Notes under the pieces: generated by a model | What the model was told of the DNA's origin: nothing | What the model saw: only the letters and a program-made list of their open reading frames with translations | Database searches by the model: none | Program-made: the position numbers and the translations under genes | Origin: Daedaleopsis sinensis | Lineage: Eukaryota > Basidiomycota > Agaricomycetes > Polyporales > Polyporaceae | Length of the DNA: 64,000 bases | NCBI GenBank assembly: GCA_033807695.1 | Contig: CM066302.1 | Span: 4,464,001-4,528,000, forward strand | Direction of reading: 5' to 3' | In this document: in pieces, positions 1-12,523 of the stretch | Position numbering within the stretch: the stretch's first letter is position 1 | Layout: each line of letters starts with the position of its first letter

Positions 1-4
1 TGTA

Positions 5-983
5 AAGAACTTCGCCGCACACTTCCCTGATGATGCGAATCCCCCTGATCTGGGTAACCAATCCCCCGTGACACCCTCCGCTGCTACTGCCCTGACCATC
101 TGACCATCAGGACCCAAAATGTACAACGCTTTGGCATCCATACCTGACGAAGCGCATTCGGGCTCAACCCGACTCCATTTAGACCTATCCGACGCTGTCA
201 ACATCCTGACATATGCATCGAAGACCCGAGAAGGTCGTCCAGGTTTCGCGCTATGGCATATCTTCGCGCCCGAGGATGCAGATCGGATTAGGTCATATCT
301 CCGAAACCGGTTGCCTCGAGGAGCACTTGTAGGCGACCCGATTCATAATCAAGACACATACCTCACGAACAGCATGCTCGATGAACTCGAACAGAACTAC
401 CAGGTCCGCCCGCATACTATTCAGCAATATCTTGGCGAGGCCGTCTTCATCCCTGCGGGCTGTGCACATCAGGCAAGGCATCCTGGTATACGTATACAGT
501 ACTGTTCCCTTGTTGATGCATGTCGTACACAGGTCGCTAATCAGGCGGATTGCATCAAGATCGCTTGCGACTTCATTAGCCCTCAGAGCGTTCACATCTG
601 CGGTCAACTCAATGCAGAGTTCCGGACGCAGAGACTCGCACACAGGTGGCCAGACGACGTCATACCATTCACGTGGTTAATGTATTATACATGGCTCACC
701 GCTGACTTCATCAAGGATACACTTGTATCACGGTGAGCTCTGACCGCATGCAATCTATCTTCAGATCTTGACAGCTACCATGCACAGTGACAGCACGAAC
801 CAAGTAGAGCCAATCGCCCGTATAGCGAAATCATCGGCGGATCCGAAGGAATCCCTGAAGTTCTACTGCCCTTTATGCACTACGGGCGCCATAAACGAAT
901 ATGAAGGAAGCAGTCGTTTCCAGTATCGAGCGGGATTGCTAAGCCATGTGTACGTGCACTACAAGGCTGATTCCGCTCTCTGA
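5..983 (+). CDS. KDM3-like JmjC domain protein, 3' end
   Basis: The gene is cut by the window edge. Exons 5-53, 111-724 and probably 765-983 join in frame; intron 54-110 is typical, while the second (725-764) is short with a weak donor, so a stop at 734-736 is the alternative. The peptide has the JmjC iron ligands: His and Asp in LHLDLSDAVN, and the distal His in FIPAGCAHQ, followed by a KDM3/JMJD1-like tail (DFISPQSVHICGQLNAEFR). Known members are Fe(II)/2-oxoglutarate histone H3K9 demethylases in the nucleus; activity here is inferred. If the last exon is real, the C-terminus carries a CPLC...HVYVH zinc-finger-like segment. The N-terminal part and any zinc finger there lie outside the window. 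Confidence 0.75.
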
Positions 984-1254
984 ACCAACGACTTACATGC
1001 GCCACTAGTGTCCAAGCTCATCACATAGCGATAGATCGCAAAGAAGCAGACAAATGTGCCAATCCCAAAGTCGGACCGCTTGCTCTCGCACGAAGGATCG
1101 TCAATATCGTTCGGCGTGATAGCAGAGTATGACATCGTGTGTATAATGAACAAGATTGAAGGTTCCTATGTCGCCCGACATCAGCCGCTTGCCTCCGCTC
1201 GTGACGCGCATCGGAAATGCCAGTTCACGGTGATGAAGCTTTGAAGCTTGGGCG
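984..1254. other. Short intergenic stretch, nothing recognised
   Basis: This lies between the JmjC gene and the degraded copper ATPase. No coding signal beyond short open frames. It contains the palindrome CACTAGTG near 1004. Confidence 0.5.
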
Positions 1255-3000
1255 CTATCTGCGAGGAGCTCCGCGTCGGTCACTTGCGGGTCGCCGCCCT
1301 CGGTGAGCGTCCCGAGCTGCGCCGCCTCTTGGAACGCTTCGCTCTACTGCGCGCGAGGATGCCGAACTTGGCTGCGAGTCCGGAGCCGACGAGGAGCGCG
1401 GTTGGCGCCGCGAGCCCAATTCCGCACAAGCAGGCGACGACGAAGACGGCGATAGCGAACTCGAGGGACTCTCAAGTGCGGTCGGCGATTGATGGGAGCG
1501 ACACACCCCAGCCTCCCACTTCGATGTCAAGATAATCTTCGGGAAGAGCGTGTGCACAGTTCTGAGTTCAGTGCCGTTGAATTGCAGAACTTTGCTCGGA
1601 GCGGGGATGACACTCACATAGTCTTCGTGTCCAGGAAGACCTTGTCGCCGACTTGCTTCTTAACGGGCCGCGACTCGTTTGACGGTAGCTCGCTCACTGG
1701 GGCCGCCCCATTTCCAGAAACGATCGTGCCGTCCGCGGGGGAGCTCGCTCCATGCAGCACACGCACGACATCGCTGACCTCGAGGAGCTCGACATCGACC
1801 TTCTCAACCCGGGTGCCCGGCTTCGACGGGCAGTTCCGCTCTTCGCTAGCGGCATCGCCCTTCTCCGCGTCGGCCGTGTCGTCCTGCACCGTGCTTGTCC
1901 GCGACAGCTGGCTGGGTGACGCGGCTGCGGACGTGGGGCGCAGCTTCCCGAGTGCTGTGATGGCGTCTGCTGTCCGGCCCTTGTTACAGGCTTCTAGGAA
2001 GCGACCTGTGCGATGGGGTCAATATACAGGCGAGTATGTCCACTATTAGAACACTCACCGGCCAGGAGGAACATGGTCAGCGACACGACCGAGTCAAAGT
2101 AGGTCGTGGTGTCTCCCATCCCAGAAGGAGACGGCGGATGTGCTGCTGTCAAATCTAGCAGCGCGATCGAAGCGAAGTACGCTACGGAGACTCCTGTCGA
2201 CACCTATATCACGAACATCAGTATGTGCCAGGACGCTCGGGCAAGGGTCTGACGACGCACGAGCAGATGCTGCCAAGCCTGACAAACCGCCTCCACACGG
2301 CCGCGGCTGCCCTTGCGCCACAGCGCGTAGATCTCCCGGATGCTCCTCCGTTGGAACAACCCGGCGCTGTAGAACATGACCGGGGTCGCAGAGAAGAAGA
2401 GCGCCCACTCCGCCCGCGAGACGTTCCCCGCCCATACCGGCTCCTCGAACCACATGCGCGTCGCATTGCCAGCGGGGACAAGCATCATGTAGACAGTGCC
2501 AATGATAAATTGATAAAGGTCGGCACGGCGGCCACGATGGAGAAGGGAGCATGTGTCGTTGCTCGCGGCGCTGCATGTCGCGCACGGTCCTCGAGGAGGG
2601 CGGGCGGTAGATGGCGTGTCGTTGACAACTTCTTCTAGCTGTGGCACTAGCTTTCGATAAGTTCCGCGACCGCAGTCACAGACTTCCCTATCAGGTTCAC
2701 GGCGTCCTCGGATACTCCAGGAATGGCCGAGAGCAGCCCTGTGATGGTATTGACACAAGACGCGCACGTCATGGCAACTCTACCCGCAGTGGGCCGTCCG
2801 CGTTAAAAAGAGAAGTTGTCCTCCGCTGAGAACGAGGAGGGACGAGCGACTCTATGTTCACGACTTCCGCGGTGTAGCCGATCTCCTCAACTGCAGATGG
2901 CGAAAGACCGAGAAAATCGACGGGACCCGCGCATACGGTCTCAGATCTCAGACCAGCGCTTGAGCTACTTACCTTCAACCTGTTAACTTGACTGATAAGG
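1255..3000 (-). pseudogene. CCC2-type copper P-type ATPase, degraded
   Basis: Minus-strand pieces match a copper-transporting P1B ATPase in the right order but in shifting frames. Near 2640-2800 is a heavy-metal domain with MTCASCVNTI. Near 2200-2500 is a first transmembrane region (FYSAGLFQRRSIREIYALW), and at 2040-2200 the STGVSVAYFASIALLDL segment. At 1614-1889 is the actuator domain, where the expected TGES loop reads SNES. At 1370-1500 is the metal-binding helix, where the family CPC reads CLC. At about 1290-1345 the sequence runs from EAFQEAAQL straight into GTLTEGG, so the DKTG phosphorylation site is missing. Homology stops near 1255, so the nucleotide-binding domain is absent. Intact homologues move Cu(I) across trans-Golgi membranes; this copy cannot. 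The 5' end is uncertain (about 3000). Confidence 0.8.
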
Positions 3001-3458
3001 GAGCCTCGAGATGCGCGACACAGCGACGAAAGACAAATGCTCGGTATACCGGTGGAGATTCTGGAGAAGGGCGGCGGGAGGTGCGCGCAGGCGGTGATGG
3101 GCGCATCAAAGCATGTCATGCTTTGACGCTCCATGATCATCCCATGATCATCTACATCGGACATCCCCACCTCCCTCAAACCGTAATATTGTCTCGTACA
3201 CACTATATATAGTCGTAGATCGTATGTCAACAATCAGAAACTCCCCACGATGATGAACGTACCTCTGAGCGTTGATCAAGCGTTGATCATGTCGTATTCG
3301 CTTCTTCCTCTGCGAGACATTGACCGCGGATGGTGGCCCAGGTGGGTCTTCGTTCGACATGTACGTCACCAGGGGTAGCTCTTGGATTGCGATTCCCTCT
3401 TGCTGTACAGCGGACTGTGTAGACACAGGGCGGCGAACTAGGGCTTCAACCAAAAACA
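3001..3458. other. Intergenic, no firm gene
   Basis: This lies between the copper ATPase relic and the next minus-strand gene. A possible extra 3' exon of that gene (about 3250-3415, minus) is open but does not splice in phase, so it is not called. Confidence 0.4.
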
Positions 3459-4692
3459 TCACCAGGGAGGTAGACGGTGGGGGACGATTGGAGCGCGACC
3501 CGATTGTTCGAAAAATGTGTGCACGTAAAAGACTGCCATCTCTTCCTCCTTACGAACAATGTCCTCCGCGCTCATATCCGTACTTAGCGGCAGAGCTTCC
3601 CGTATCTCGAGAGGGCAGCGTGACCACCGAGACAAGACGAGCCGGAATGCTTCCAGGCTATACGTGCGTTGATGGGGTAAGGTGCTGTAGAACGCCATGT
3701 CGTCGGGGAGCCGATCCGGCAACGAATACAACATCTGGTTTGGAAACACATCCGCCAGGAGAGCATCCCGCATCTCTATATGTCGAGATATGTGTGGCCA
3801 CCTTGAGCGGTGTACCGAAGATGTTTCTCACCGGAGATCCCATGATAAAGTACATGCCCGCCCTCGGCACCAGGCTGTAGGCATATGTCGTCGGGGTTCG
3901 TCCTGACGGCGACCGCGCGGACGTTTGTGTCCGTGAGCATGGACACATCCGTACGAATGAACCATACCGGTACGCCGGAAGCGAAGAGGAGCTGTACAGT
4001 GTTGGGATCCGTGGTAAAGACACCCATGAGACCGAGATCTACTTCGCGGCCGCCGTACTTCTGCGCCGGCTTGTAGATGTCGGCGTAGTCTATGTAGGCG
4101 CGAACCATGAGGCAGTACCGCTGAGTCTGGCGGACGTGCATGACGGCATCTCGGAAGGTGCAGGGAAAGTAGAGAAGACGGGAGGAAGCATTCTTCATTG
4201 ATGTCTTGAGCCAGAGCAAATGGTCATCCGGACGCCCTCGCGCGTGAACCAATTCCGCGAGAAAGTCGACGAGCTGGAGTAGGGGAGATAAACAGCCTCT
4301 AGTGAGGAGACCTAGCGTTGTGAAAAGGGCGCCTTCGAGACGAGTGAAATCCGCTTCATTCGGAGACCACCACAGCGGCCCATAAAGGTGGGATGAAGGC
4401 AGTGGGCGCAGAATTGCACATAGATATTCGTGATCCTTTGTGAACTTTTGCGGCCATTGAATTGGGTCGACCATGCCGTATCGACAGTCCGACCGTAGCA
4501 CCACGTCGACGATGCCGATGGATGGGCGCGGTATGAATGTCACGTTTGGGGAGCTCACCACATACTTCTTGTCTCCGCAGTCTGCTAACGCGAGGGAATC
4601 ATGCCATGAACGCGGGGCTAAAAAATATCAATCGATGTCTCGGGACGACGATGAAAGATCGTACCTCCACTTCCTAATTCGATAATTGCCAT
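3459..4692 (-). CDS. Conserved Agaricomycete protein of unknown function (365 aa)
   Basis: Exons complement(3459-3775, 3832-4584, 4665-4692) join in phase. The short first exon starts at an ATG and encodes MAIIELGSG; both introns have GT...AG ends (80 and 56 nt). The protein has no signal peptide. It is rich in aromatic and hydrophobic residues, with a central helical stretch (LFTTLGLLTRGCLSPLLQLV) and the motif GVPVWFIRTDVSML, which I recall from a large uncharacterised family in polypore genomes whose members often lie near transposons. No catalytic motif was seen. The stop overlaps a GTGATG donor-like site, so a further 3' exon is possible. Function unknown; the frame looks intact. Confidence 0.65.
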
Positions 4693-5455
4693 CTGTGACC
4701 GGGCGTGCGGGCTGAGACTGCCGAGCAGTGCGCGCGTAATGGCGTCGAGGCGGAGCGAGCTTCAACAAGGATGTTTGGGCGGTTTGCGGATTCGGACGGT
4801 ACCTATACGAACACAAGTTCATATAGATCGCGTACACCAGGGGACCTCAGAGTCTCTCTAGTACACGCGTCTCGTGAGGAGAATGAGATTCCTCAGGTCT
4901 TGCTGAACGTCACTTTAACAGCATGAGCTTTGTATGAAGGTGGGGCTTGTGTTCACGTACCAGACGATTAGATCTTATGGATCTACGTGCGACGAAGAGG
5001 GGGCAGGTCGGGATAAGCTGGCTACCGAAAGGGACAGTCTTAACGTTGGGGGCGCCGGCGCAAGGGAGTTGTATCGACTTACCGGTAATTTGGTCTCCGT
5101 TTCAGTGTTCCGCGCGATAGCACAAGTCTGGGGAGGAGGAGGAGGAGTAGAAATCTGAAAAATCTGAGAGTTCAAGCTCAAGTTGCAAGCCGGATGCTGC
5201 GGGACCGCATGCGGACCGCGATACGCGCGGCGCGCTGCGGCGCGTGATAGCGGGCTACGAATCTGATGGCGCTCGGGTCGCGCGAGCTGAATAATATTAA
5301 TAATAGTTGAAGTTGAACGTTGAGGCCCCGACTCCGAGTCGGCGGTTCAGAATACCTACCTAGATGTGTTAGAAAGCGCGAAAATTGGTCACACAACGTG
5401 CACAATTCGTCATAAATCGCAGCGAACAACAAGGAGAGCAATGAGCGAGGTAACC
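4693..5455. other. Intergenic stretch without a supported gene
   Basis: Only short open frames occur. There is a small GGA-rich tract near 5140-5150. Part of it is probably the promoter of the unknown gene ending at 3459. Confidence 0.4.
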
Positions 5456-6520
5456 CTAAGCCAGTACTCTCCCTCCACCTTCTCTAGCTGCTCGCACCTG
5501 CTTCAGCTTCTGTTCCAACGCGTCGCGATTGGTCTTCACTAGGAGGACAGCGGGGATGAAAGAATACTCTGTCGTGTGAGCCGCTTGCTGGGAAACTTCG
5601 TTGTCATCGGTCTCAATGACTGCTAGTAGTTCATCGAGCTTGGTGAAGACGACCTCGAGTCGGGATTTGCTGCGGAATAGCTCGGCAACCCGGGGGCATA
5701 GAGTCGATGCACCGGGCTCAGTGCATCTGGTAGCAATGCGAACCTGGAGAGGTCCAAGTTGTTCGAGCGCAGAGAAGAGCGTGGTAGTGATGGATGTGGC
5801 CAGCTCTACTTCGGACCGGGTGTGGGTGAGAGAATCCGTTAAGGCTTCGGATAAAATTGCGATGAGCCCCTCGAGAGGTAGTATGCGTGGACCAAACACG
5901 ATTCGCTCAAGTCGCGATCGTTCAAGGGGTTTCAGCGCGAAGAGAATGATGTCGTGAACGAATAACACCCTGGAAGCTCCTTGTGAGACTCAATGTGTAG
6001 AACCAATTGGTGAAACGTACCGGCTCAAACCCAGTTCGATGTGTACTAAGACCAGCAATAGAGCCTCCGACAATGCACGCGACAGCGTTCCGATATCGGC
6101 GAAGAGGTGGATGTCGCTAGGTACTTGGTCTTCATCGTCTTGGGGGTTATCGAAGGCGATCGCAGCCTGCGCGGCGCCTTCGAGAGAATGAATGTCGGCG
6201 ATCACGTACGGCAGGGGGGTGTTGCGCAACAGGAGGTCATAGATGACATACTGATGCTGCAACAAAGCGTAGAGTGAGGGGGAGGAGTTCCCGGCTGCGC
6301 ACACGTAAGGGATGACAGCGATGGGTCGCAGGAGACAGAGGCTCGAAATGCTGGCGTCGGAGACGGAGTGAATCGAGGCTAGTATGTGTGGATGATCCCG
6401 TTCCAAGGGTAGCTCTTTCGTGTAGTTGACGAACTCGGAGTTCAGGGCATTGATGTTGAACAAAGGGTGGAGTAATATAGCCGCAAGAGCTGCTGCTGCT
6501 GCGATATGAAGTAGGCTCAT
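5456..6520 (-). CDS. Uncharacterised helical protein, two exons
   Basis: Exons complement(5456-5965, about 6019-6520) join at ...ELGLSR|VLFVHDIILFALKP with the donor GTACGT. The product is about 337 aa, predicted largely helical and Leu/Ala-rich. It starts with a hydrophobic segment (MSLLHIAAAAALAAILL), which could be a membrane anchor or an internal helix if there is an upstream exon. The C-terminal part (EYSFIPAVLLVKTNRDALEQKLKQVRAA) ends as an amphipathic helix. An in-frame upstream exon near 6590-6610 could not be spliced convincingly. I do not recognise the family; an armadillo-like or trafficking protein is only a guess. Confidence 0.55.
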
Positions 6521-7613
6521 ATTGTCAGGCTGAAGGATGCTGAGAATGATCAGCGTACGAATCTGTCAACGCGAGCGAGAGACAGTACCTGAATAACCGT
6601 ACTCCGGGGGACGTTGAAAAGTGTATAGTCACAGACGGTGTAGCAACGCAATTGGTAAACCACGAGCGCAGTGTTACTGTACGCTCCAGCGCCTTATCAC
6701 GAGGTTTTCTCGTGGGCTCCGGCATGCGCATGGTTCCTGGCCCTTCCTGCGAGACCGAGTCACCCTCAGGCTGGGCCCTGGGGCCCTGCGTGCAGCAAGT
6801 TTGTTGACTCAGAATAAAATCGCGTGTCGGATCGGAGATCTGAGATCTGAGCGATGAGCGCTAGCGCCGAGGGGTGCAGCAGGGTGCAGGCTACGGTACT
6901 GGCAACATCACACCTACCTGATCCCAAGCCGCGCCCCTCATCTTGCTACAAAGCTTCAAGCTTTCAAGCTGCAAGTTCAAGGCCTGTCTCGATAGGAGCG
7001 GCCCTCCCACCGTGGTCGACATCCGGGGACCACGAGCTGAGGCAAAGCTGAGGTACGCTATATTGTAGCGACGAGCGTCTTGTTCAGCAGAGCACATAAG
7101 CTTAGATTGATTTTATCGCGATAACTACGGTTACAGCTGTACAGGCCACTGCTCCGGACTTGTAGCTGCCCTCCGTCACAACATGCACCTCCGCCCTCGC
7201 ACCGATCTCCCTATGCAACGGCTCATCGCAATCCGCCAGCGATTTCTTCTACGATGGCGTCACAGAACTTCTGCTCGCCGACGTAGCAGATACTCAGCTA
7301 TACTGAACACGGGGATCCGCGCGATTTACATCGTAACGCTATCTGTTCTCTCCCTAATCCTGACCTACCGACAGTGGTCGGTTGCCGTGTTGTCTGCTAC
7401 ATGCTCGGTCGACTTTCTCCTCATATATTTGGTATCCGCCTGTGAGTAATGGCAGTCTGACAGTTATACGATGTATATGACTCGGCAGTATTACAGGTCT
7501 ACATCCCGCATTGCGATATCGCCTACCTCCGATTCATGCCCGTGCTAGGACCGATACACCGATGACTGTTTTCGTATGGGGATCAAATAGTGGATTTGTT
7601 CCTATAGGTAGGC
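6521..7613. other. Intergenic, probable upstream region of the CACTA transposase
   Basis: No supported gene. There is a short GATCTGA direct repeat at 6835-6850 and an 88-codon open frame at 7183-7449 with a hydrophobic C-terminal half, which may be a chance frame. The 5' inverted repeat of the CACTA-type element should lie in or upstream of this stretch, but I could not identify it. Confidence 0.4.
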
Positions 7614-10600
7614 ATGTCCTTCAATGCATGTGGTTCTCCATTTGATGGCTCGACAGCTGTCAATGCCAATTGGAGAGTATGCGACATTCTGATGACACTG
7701 CAACGTCGTCGCCTCATCCCACAACTCACTCGCATTCGCCCATTGCTCTATTACGACTCCTTCAAGCGCACTCCACTACCTGAAGATGTGCTTCTGCGGA
7801 ATATTGGGATACGGGACCTTTCGATTCTCCAGCTCAGGTACTCTCTTCCTGGGGGTTCCTCTCGCTCCTCTGGTAAGATTGTTGGGGTCTTTGGGATGAT
7901 CCAGCATTGAGATGTGATAGTAGGCCTGCTGCTGGACGAAATTGAACTCGACGAACGTTCAGAGCGGTTTCCCAGGAAGAAGAGTGAGTATTTATTCCAT
8001 GACACATGGTATGCTGAGTCACTCCGCTCACACGCAATGCAGGTCATCGTTCTCGTCGTAGCGATCTTCGTCGAGAGCAAGATGAAGAACTATTCGACTA
8101 CGCTCCTGCCACTGTACCGTCCCAGCCCCAAACTGGTGCTTCTAGCCGGGATGCAAAAGGCAAGCAAGTGCCTGTACGTGGTACTACTCGAGCATACCCG
8201 GCGGACCAAGGTCAGTAACCAACTTGCATCTACTGTCTAGCTCAGATGTGAGGAGGAGTAGGTAATCGCTGCCATTTCTAGGGGATGACAAGAGTCGTGC
8301 AACATTCACGACCAAGGATAGGGCTCAGATTATGCCTGTCGTGTCAACGTCTCGAGCTCAGTCTGTGTCTCGCCCTACAACACGCCCTGTTCTCGAGGAT
8401 GCGGCATCTCAAGGATCATCGAAGTCGGAACCGTTAAGTGGAAACCCCGCTGAAAATTTCGACCCGGACTTGTCACGGGCCCACAGCCAGAAGGCATCAG
8501 CGTCGACGGAAGGAACCGCTCTCGACGACTTGCGCTTCATAGAGGCATCTATACTCAGTCGCGCTCGCCTCTATAGCTTTGGAGCGCCTCTGTCGTTCCG
8601 CAAAATCCCATACGACAATCCTATCTTCGAAGCCACTGATATCTCCGAGTCGACTCACGCCAATAGCGGGCCGTACGCCCTGGATACGAACATTGGGTTA
8701 AATGCAGCCTTTCTGGATCACGAGCTCGAACTGTTGGAGATGTACCGAGATGTGCAAGCAATCAAGGCTCTCGGTTTTCGCTCCCTCAGCAAACAATGCT
8801 CTGCATTGACCTCGCTACTCAATCAAGAATGGTCCCGCCTGCAACTTCAAAAGGACCGTGAGTGGACAAGACAAGCATCGGCCCGTGCAGCTTCCGAGCG
8901 GAAAGGCGCATGCTATGTGGATTCTGGTAAGTAAGTCAAAACACCTCATACAGTAAGCGTTGCTCAAGCGGTTTAAGCTCGATACTTTGCCAAGTCGCAC
9001 TTCTTCTCAAACCCCCTTGTCACCGTCCATCATATCACCGCGCTCCTCCTTCACGTTCTCTACAAAGTTCCCCGCCGTGCCACCAGGATCCTACTGGTCG
9101 CATTGCGGCTGCTCGTTCGCGTCAGCAAAGGTCAACATCTAGACACCGACAATACCTTCTTCCTGGAATCCTTGCCCATCGACATCCGTACCATATTGGG
9201 GCGCTTCAATCTCGATCCCGTCGTCCACGAACATGTATGCTGTCCATCTTGCTTTGCCATCTACAGCCGTCCCTTCCCAGAGCACTGCTCACACAAGAGG
9301 ACCGAGCGGAGCAAACCGTGCGGATCTCCTCTCTGGCGCGCGCGTAACATCCGAGGGAGGTTGCTGTCCTTCCCTCTCCGCGTGTATCTATACCAGGACA
9401 TGAAACACTGGATGGCACGCCTACTGTCTCGTCCCGGATTAGAAGATATGATGGAGTCCTTGCTGAAACGCGCTGCTGGTCCAGTACCTGCCGTGATGTC
9501 GGACATCTGGGACGCTCCTATCATCCGAGAGATGCGCTCGAAAGATGGTAAACGCTTCGTCGACGCGCCAACCGATGAGACCCGCCTAGTTTTTGGACTT
9601 TCCGTCGATGGATTCAACCCCTTCCAATCGAAGCAGGCGAAGCAACAAGTTTCCGTCACCGCGATTTATCTCTACTGCCTCAACCTTCCTCCACATCTCC
9701 GCTACCTCCCGGAGAATATCTTCCTCGTTGGCGTCGTCCCAGGTCCTGGCAAACCCTCCGTCGATCAATTCAACCATTTCTTAGTACCTCTGGTCCGCGA
9801 TCTCTTAGACTTTTGGGAGCCGGGAGTGTTCTTCTCTCGAACCGCGAAATATTCCAGCGGCCGCTTGGTCCGTTGCATCCTTGGTCCGCTTGTCTGTGAT
9901 CTGCCGGCTGCCAGGCAAGCCTCGGGCTTCGGCGGCTACAAATCCAAGTATTTCTGTAGCGTGTGCAAGTTGCTACACAAAAACATCGACGAGCTCGATA
10001 CCAGCAAATGGCCGGAGCGTTCTAGCGAAGAGCATCGAGCCGATGCGCAAGCTTGGAAAGACAAGCCTACCATCAAAGGCCGCAAAGACGCTTTCAAGGA
10101 GAACAGTATTCGCTGGTCTGCTCTCCTAGACCTCCCGTACTGGGATCCTGTTCGTTTTACCGTCATAGATTCCATGCATAACCACTACCTAGGGTTGCTC
10201 AAGCATCACTGTCGTGAACTATGGGGTATGAATGCAGACGCTCAGGACGCCGACGATGCCGACTACACTCCGCAGCCACCGCAGCAAGACATTGCAACAG
10301 CCCTTGACAGACTCTATCACGGCACTTCCTCGCAACTCGAACAGTGCACGCGTCCAGTGCTACGATACCTAGTCTCTATGCTTAGCATTCCGCACAAGAA
10401 GACTACGAAGCAATGCTTGGTACAAGCGCTGTTAGAATATGTAGGTTCTCCTTCCGCCTGTCGCTATGCATCACGCAGCTGAGCATGGTCAATTCTAGCG
10501 TCAAAAGGAAGGTATCAAGATTGAGGGTCGAAGCTCGTTAGAAACAAAGGCGTCATCAAGCGCTAACGCGGGCGGAGACGAGCCTGAGAACACTGCACGA

Positions 10601-12523
10601 CAGCCCCAGCAAGAGGGCCGAAGCAACAAGAACAACATCGTCGCTGCGGAGAAAGCGTTCTTAAGCGGAAATGCACTCAGCACGCTGTCAAGCAAGTTCA
10701 ACCTTGGTGTCTTTCGGGTGCTCTGCGAGCACTACCAACTGTCGTGCAAGGGTGTCAAGAAGGAACTGATCACCCGTCTGATCGAATTTGTATGTATTCC
10801 TGCTCCTATATACGTGAACGCTCTAATCGAGGTTGGCTCCTCTACCAGCGAAACAGTTACCCACATGGCACCCTGACGCCTCGTATCCCTGCAGGCGTCA
10901 TAGTCGAGGCTCCTGTCCCTGCTCGGAAGAAGAAATCGACGAAACAGCCGTCAGATAACACAAGCCAGAGCAACACAGTTAGTCTGAGTATTCATTAGTA
11001 GACGACTTGACATGACAGTCACTTACAGAAAGATGATGCCGCTGTGGTGGACCAGACGAACGACAACTCTTCCAGTGAGAACGCCGACACGATTCTTGGC
11101 AAACACACTCTCAAATACATCCATGAACGAATGCCGCGAACTGAACTCCCTTCTTGGGTCAGCCCCGTCCCTGCCAACGTTGGAAAGAAGGCCAGAGGGA
11201 AGCTCAGCGCTGACCAGTGGCACATATTCTGCGTTGTATACCTGCCAGTCATTCTCATCCGATTGTGGCACAAGAAGGGCGATCGTCACAAGGCGATTCT
11301 CGACAACTACATGGATCTAGTCACTGAGGTCGTCGTGGGGAGCTTGCTGGAGATGTCTCAGGAGGCGATTGATCTCTATAACATCGTCTCCATCCGGTAT
11401 TTGCAGGAGATGAAGAGGTTATATCCTGACGCGAACACCACTCCGAATCAACACAACTCCATTCACATTGGCGCTTTCTTCCTGCCCTTATACGGCCCAC
11501 TGCATGCCATTCGCACGTTCTTCTCGGAACGCATGAACTACCTACTGCAGGGCTTAAATACGAACATGAAGTTCGGTGAGTAGCTGTGTGTAGGTTTCTT
11601 CGAGAGTGTGACTAAAAACGTCTAGGCGAGCTCGAGCCCACGTACCTCAAGCATAGTTGTCGCGCGGCAAACCTGCGCGTCCTACTAGAAGACGACACCG
11701 TCCGTGTGAGTGCTCAAGAGCTGGCCGAGGCTGTACAAGAAGCTGCCGCCGAGGACAGACGAGGCACGCGGCTGCGCGAGTCAAAGTTCCTCGGGATAGG
11801 GTCGTCCAGCAAGCAAGGAGCAAAGCAAGTTACCTTGTCGGACGACTGTCTGCACGCCTTCATCCAGTTTCTCAACGACGAACGCGGTCAAGAGACTTTC
11901 GTGGATATACGCGAACGGCGAGAACTGCCAGGAGCGCAGCACCTAACGAACAAGGCCCGTCACTGTTCCCGCCTGTTCCACGGAGGCGTAACTTTCCGTA
12001 GCCCCTCCGACTCGCCGAAGGACAGTAACATCGTCTTTGAGACACCAGGAGCCCTATCTTCCCATCGCGCCGGTCGCATCAAGGAGATGTTTACCTACAC
12101 CATACATGACGTTGACGGAAAGCGGACAGAGTCTACCTACCTCCTGGTTCAACAGCTCGAAGAGCTTTCGAAGGCAGACGCACAGAAGGACCCTTACCGA
12201 AAGTACGGCTTCGCCGGTGGCCGACTCTATTATGCTCGATACCTGTCGCCAATCGTCATACGCGCAGACCATATTGTCTCGCACTTTGCCCGCACACCGA
12301 TGGACTTCAAAGGTATATCCAAACCCTGCTACCACGTACTTTCGCTCGACAAGGTTGGTGACCGGCGTACTACTTTCTTGCTCGTTCGCCATGTACTGAC
12401 TAGCGTATTTAGACCAAGCGCCTTGTGGCCCGAGTTCCCGACCTGGAAGATATGGATCAGCTGGATCTGGGGGAGGTAGACGACTTGGACGATATGATCA
12501 TTGACTTAAGCGAGCTTCAGTGA
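7614..12523 (+). CDS. CACTA-type transposase (Transposase_21 / Tnp2), ten exons
   Basis: Exons 7614-7872, 7924-7983, 8043-8210, 8282-8926, 8978-10440, 10499-10789, 10849-10977, 11029-11575, 11626-12353 and 12413-12523 join without a break (4401 nt, 1466 aa). Residues 1-90 resemble a ubiquitin-like fold (ILMTLQRRRLIPQL...LLRNIGIRDLSILQLR). Residues about 430-860 are the Tnp2 catalytic region, with a CPSC...CSH zinc knuckle, GLSVDGFNPF, the segment NLPPHLRYLPENIFLVGVVPGP and a YFCSVCK knuckle. Exon 6 holds a SAP-like helix pair (FRVLCEHYQLSCKGVKKELI), a likely DNA-binding insert. Exons 8-9 match the conserved C-terminal domain, including FFSERMNYLLQGLNTNMKFGELE. The enzyme should cut and paste the element in the nucleus. 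The start at 7614 is the first ATG of the Ubl-like region; an upstream exon is possible. Confidence 0.88.

Noticed and set aside
7183..7449. 88-codon open frame upstream of the CACTA transposase
   Set aside because: No splice join in phase with the transposase and no recognisable domain.
6521..7613. CACTA/TAGTG terminal repeats for the Tnp2 element
   Set aside because: CACTA words occur, but none paired with a matching inverted copy near 19.5-19.8 kb.
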